Assembly (NCBI GenBank): GCA_905221605.1
Contig: CAJNDS010000333.1
Coordinates: 92,501-156,500 of the forward strand
Direction of reading: 5' to 3'
Length of the DNA: 64,000 nt
From: Symbiodinium natans
Lineage: Eukaryota > Sar > Dinophyceae > Suessiales > Symbiodiniaceae
Position 1 is the first letter of the stretch; each line of letters starts with the position of its first letter. Below, one piece after another: positions 61,031-64,000 of the stretch. The notes under the pieces were generated by a model. That model was not told the DNA's origin. It made no database searches and saw only the letters and a program-made list of their open reading frames with translations. Both the position numbers and the translations under genes were made by a program.

Positions 61031-64000
61031 ATGCCGCGTGTGTCGTGGTTGCGCTTGTTGCTGGTGGTCGCGGTGGTCGTACCTTCAGCAAGTGCAGAGG
61101 AGGTGCCATGTCCCAATGTGAATGTCACTTGTGCACGAGTCCATTAGCCTTGAAACATCCTTTAGTTGATTGATCGGTTGCTGTGCACTGGTGGAGGTCC
61201 TTGAGATTCCTGGAGTCGCAGTGACCTTCCACCCTCGGCCACGAGAGTTCCAGAAGGCCTTTCCTGACCCAGACAAGTTTCAGAAGAAGGGTGGATCACG
61301 GGGATCCCGGGGATCACGGCGGCTCGAGGAAGAGACGGATGACAAGGTCCAGCATCTCGAGGCAGATGATGGCGGCCTACACTTCGATCTTGACTTCGCA
61401 GGCGCCGAGACGGAGGTCCGCGTGATTGACTTGGACGAGACACCCCAGCTCGACGGGCTGGCATGTTCCAGCAGCCATCATATGTATTTACATTGGGATT
61501 CGACAGGCTTTGTAATAATCCACAAGGGCGATGTTCTTGTTGGTGGCATGGAGTGGCAATGCCGGCTTGACCCTTACCAAGGGCAAGGCCCCGAGGAGAG
61601 CGAATCTTTTTTGGTGGAGGTGCTAAGCGTGGATTCGAAGCCCGATGCTGCTGCGAGGGTCACCAAGCTTCGTGTTCGAGAGACCTCCGTGCCGCACGAC
61701 TTCCCAATTATGCTGTCGGGTGATGGGCGAGGGGGACCGGGAAAACACATTCCACTTGTTGTAGCAGCGGGACTGCGCTAAGGTTCCACGTTTTTCCGCA
61801 GATGGATCTCAACTTCACCTGGTTCCCATCGCCAGGCGAATGCGTTTAGCCCCACGTTGCATGATGTAGCGAAAAGTTGACCATCTGAAAGCAGGATGCT
61901 AGAAAGTATGCTGCGCTGTCATCCGGCTCATATTTGTCAGGTGCGGAAGGCCGGTTGCTGAGTGCTTCCCCGCAATTTTCATTGAGCCTTGGTTGTGCTA
62001 CCGTCGGTTTAGCTGGGCTTGTCTTGCAAAGGTTCGGGTTGTTCTGTTGTCTCTGGTCACCCTTCGCACGTACTCCGGCAACAGTACGGGCAGATCTTGT
62101 CTTCTTGACTGAAATCCTGGGTACATTTCTAGGAGTTGAGGCGTGTTTGTGGGCTTTCTTCAGCTCCAGGAACTATGATTCCATCACCGGGCGGGCAAAG
62201 AAGGCGTTTGACTTCGGCCCCTTCCAGTGTTCGGACTGCTGGGCCGACTTGGAGACTTGAAATCACTTGAAATCACTTGAAATCACTTGAAATCACTTGA
62301 AGTCACTTGAAGTCACTTGAAGTCACTTGAAACTGAAATCAGAAGATTGTCCTACTGTAGAAGCTGAGGAGGCATGTACCTCAGTTTTGATGCGGCATCC
62401 GTGTTGAGAAGTAAGGACATTACGCCCACGTTCTCTCTTGCTACGAATGGCAAAGGGCAGCCGGTCAAAGTGGCGATGGAGGTGGCAGTTGAGCTGCGGG
62501 CACGCGCCAAGGTGGCTTCTTGCTTTCGTTCCTTAGGTTCCTTTTGGGGTGGGTGCCCAAACACAGCAAAGACGATTAGACTGGAGCATGCAAAGGGTAC
62601 ACAATCACAAAAGATCAGAGTGTATTTCGGCATACTCCGGTAAAGCAAGGGTCCTCTTGAGCAGGTCGAAGCGGGCAGAGATGGGCAGACCTTGCTTGAC
62701 TGGTGGAGGCCCGAAAGCCTGGAGTGGAGCATCACTTCGATGAATTTGCTCGACAAGCTGGCCAAAAGTATTCCTCTCAAGGGATGGGCTGCTGGCATGC
62801 TCAACAAACTCACCTTGAAGCTGAGCCTGCACCCCACCGTGGCCCTGGAATTCTTGGTTGAGATCGAGCAACTTGTAATGGAGGGCGCCTTTCAGATGAA
62901 CTTCGGCGAGAAGATAGTCTATGAGGTGAAATGGACTGCTGCCGATGGGTTCAGCCGTCGTGTCAAAGACCGGACAGATACTCTGCTTCCTGACGTGCAG
63001 ATGCCGCAGCGCATTGACATTCCACTGCTTTTTGGGGTCAGCCCCTGCTTCGGTCTCCTGACGGCTGGATAAGGGACGGGTAGCCATGGTAACGAATCTT
63101 GTTTCTGTCTCGTGCACGTGTTGCATCGCAGTATAGCAAAGTCCGGAGAACAGTAGCAGAGGTCTGGAGCTGACCATGTGGAGCTCTAGAAAGAAGATAA
63201 CCTCCATCGAGGGCTGTCCAGAGTTTCGCCTTGGGGTCACGCTTGTGAACGTCTTCTCGCAGTCCCCGCAGTCCCCGGCTTTCTTTGCTCCTCAGGATGA
63301 TCCTGACAGAATGCTGTGTGTGCGGAATATGCAGTTCGAGACAAATGGGAATGCGGACATGACCAGGGACGAGCCTTACCTAAACGTCTGCATCGCAGGG
63401 AAATGTCAAAAGACCAGCAGCGACGAGCACTTCGGGAATGCTGTGTGCCCTTGTGGAGACGAGAAATGTGGAAGAGGCTTTCGAACCTACCAATGGTGCT
63501 ACGTCCCACGGAGCTGCCCTGTGGCCGATTACTACGACTGGGGTGAGTATCTCAGCAGAGCAATCAGGTACTCTTGCACATTTTCGGTAGTTGCCTGCAG
63601 CCACAGTCTTTGCCATTAGGAACTTGCACATGTCAGGTATTATTGGGCCAGTTGCGTCTACCCTGCGACATACCGGGAGGAGATATGCTTCGATGTAAGC
63701 GGCAAGTGGCTCGAGACGCAGGGCCTCCTCTTCAGTGCCTATGAGGCTGACTGGTACTTCGATGATCCTTACGTCGCCCCCTTAGAGGTGCCAGTGGATG
63801 ATCTGGTGAACTATCGTTCGCGGACATACCGGAGGCTGGAGATGGAACCGCTCCTGGGAACCCAAGCCTACCTGACATTCACGGTAAGCGTGGAGCGCAT
63901 GCGGCGGCTCAGCAAGGGCAACAGCCAAGGCGACAGCTTTAGTCTCGTGATGGATGAGGCGAGTCCTCGCAGGACCTCCACCGACTGCAATGCGGGCAAG
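61031..64000 (+). CDS. secreted or surface cysteine-rich protein, unknown family, 3' end beyond window
   Basis: Exon 61031-61138 encodes a classic signal peptide (MPRVSWLRLLLVVAVVVPSA, then SAEEVPCPN). Further exons: 61197 to about 61775 (VLEIPGVAVTFHPRP, later HFDLDFAGAETEVRVIDLD and DVLVGGMEWQC); about 62170-62258 (FDFGPFQCSDCW); about 62372-62511 (MYLSFDAASVLRSKDITP); 62665-63036 (LLDWWRPESLEWSI, later IVYEVKWTAADG); 63296-63546; and 63637 to the window end. The last two hold many cysteines (VCPCGDEKCG, YQWCYVPRSC, WASCVYP), suggesting disulfides outside the cell. Introns 61139-61196, 62512-62664, 63037-63295 and 63547-63636 keep the frame. Junctions between 61775 and 62372 are not settled. 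I do not recognise the family. Confidence 0.75.
62256..62337. repeat. 10-bp minisatellite, TTGAAATCAC / TTGAAGTCAC
   Basis: About eight tandem 10-base units in two variants (first AAATC, then AAGTC) lie in a probable intron of the secreted-protein gene. Confidence 0.95.

Noticed and set aside
63076-63090. GGTAGCCATGG as a second spliced-leader relict
   Set aside because: Only the GTAGCCAT core matches; it lies in an intron of the secreted-protein gene.

Overview
The window looks like nuclear DNA of a dinoflagellate, probably a Symbiodiniaceae- or Polarella-type genome (inference). The evidence is intron structure. I could resolve 20 introns by protein homology or reading-frame continuity. 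Ten of them start with GC instead of GT, and all 20 acceptors are AG followed by G. Exons are short, down to 22-24 bases, and scattered in long non-coding DNA rich in microsatellites. Every gene I can identify lies on the + strand, as expected for the one-directional gene blocks of dinoflagellates. There is no bacterial operon structure, and I saw no complete tRNA, rRNA or CRISPR array. Layout: (1) About 1.2-9.0 kb holds an autophagy lipid-scramblase gene, ATG9, in many small exons. A complete ribosomal protein eS1 gene (RPS3A), with two introns of its own, sits inside one ATG9 intron on the same strand. (2) 9-36 kb is mostly non-coding or unidentified. It has a 10-bp GAATTC-phased satellite at 11.2 kb, a long G tract at 25.4 kb, and scattered + strand exon candidates (16.5-17.9, 21.2-22.6 and 23.8-30.7 kb) that I cannot name. 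(3) About 40.1-47.5 kb holds a voltage-gated cation channel gene: S1, S2, a pore with a T-x-D-x-W filter, S6, an EF-hand and a coiled coil. One of its introns carries a degraded LINE reverse-transcriptase 3' end and a tandem repeat. (4) 48-59 kb holds unidentified + strand exons and a 529-bp pogo/Tigger-like MITE (53.3 kb) with internal 90-bp repeats. (5) About 59.3-60.0 kb holds a bacterial-type translation initiation factor IF-1, presumably for an organelle. It is followed by a 400-bp TAG microsatellite. (6) 61.0 kb to the right edge holds a signal-peptide-bearing, cysteine-rich protein gene that runs off the window. The genes do not form an obvious pathway. What links them is orientation and splice style. 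The most unusual observations are the RPS3A-in-ATG9 nesting, the half-GC splice donors with short sequence repeats at intron ends, and the MITE with internal repeats and a tRNA-like segment. Exon boundaries are hand-derived from protein homology; where a junction could not be settled I say so.
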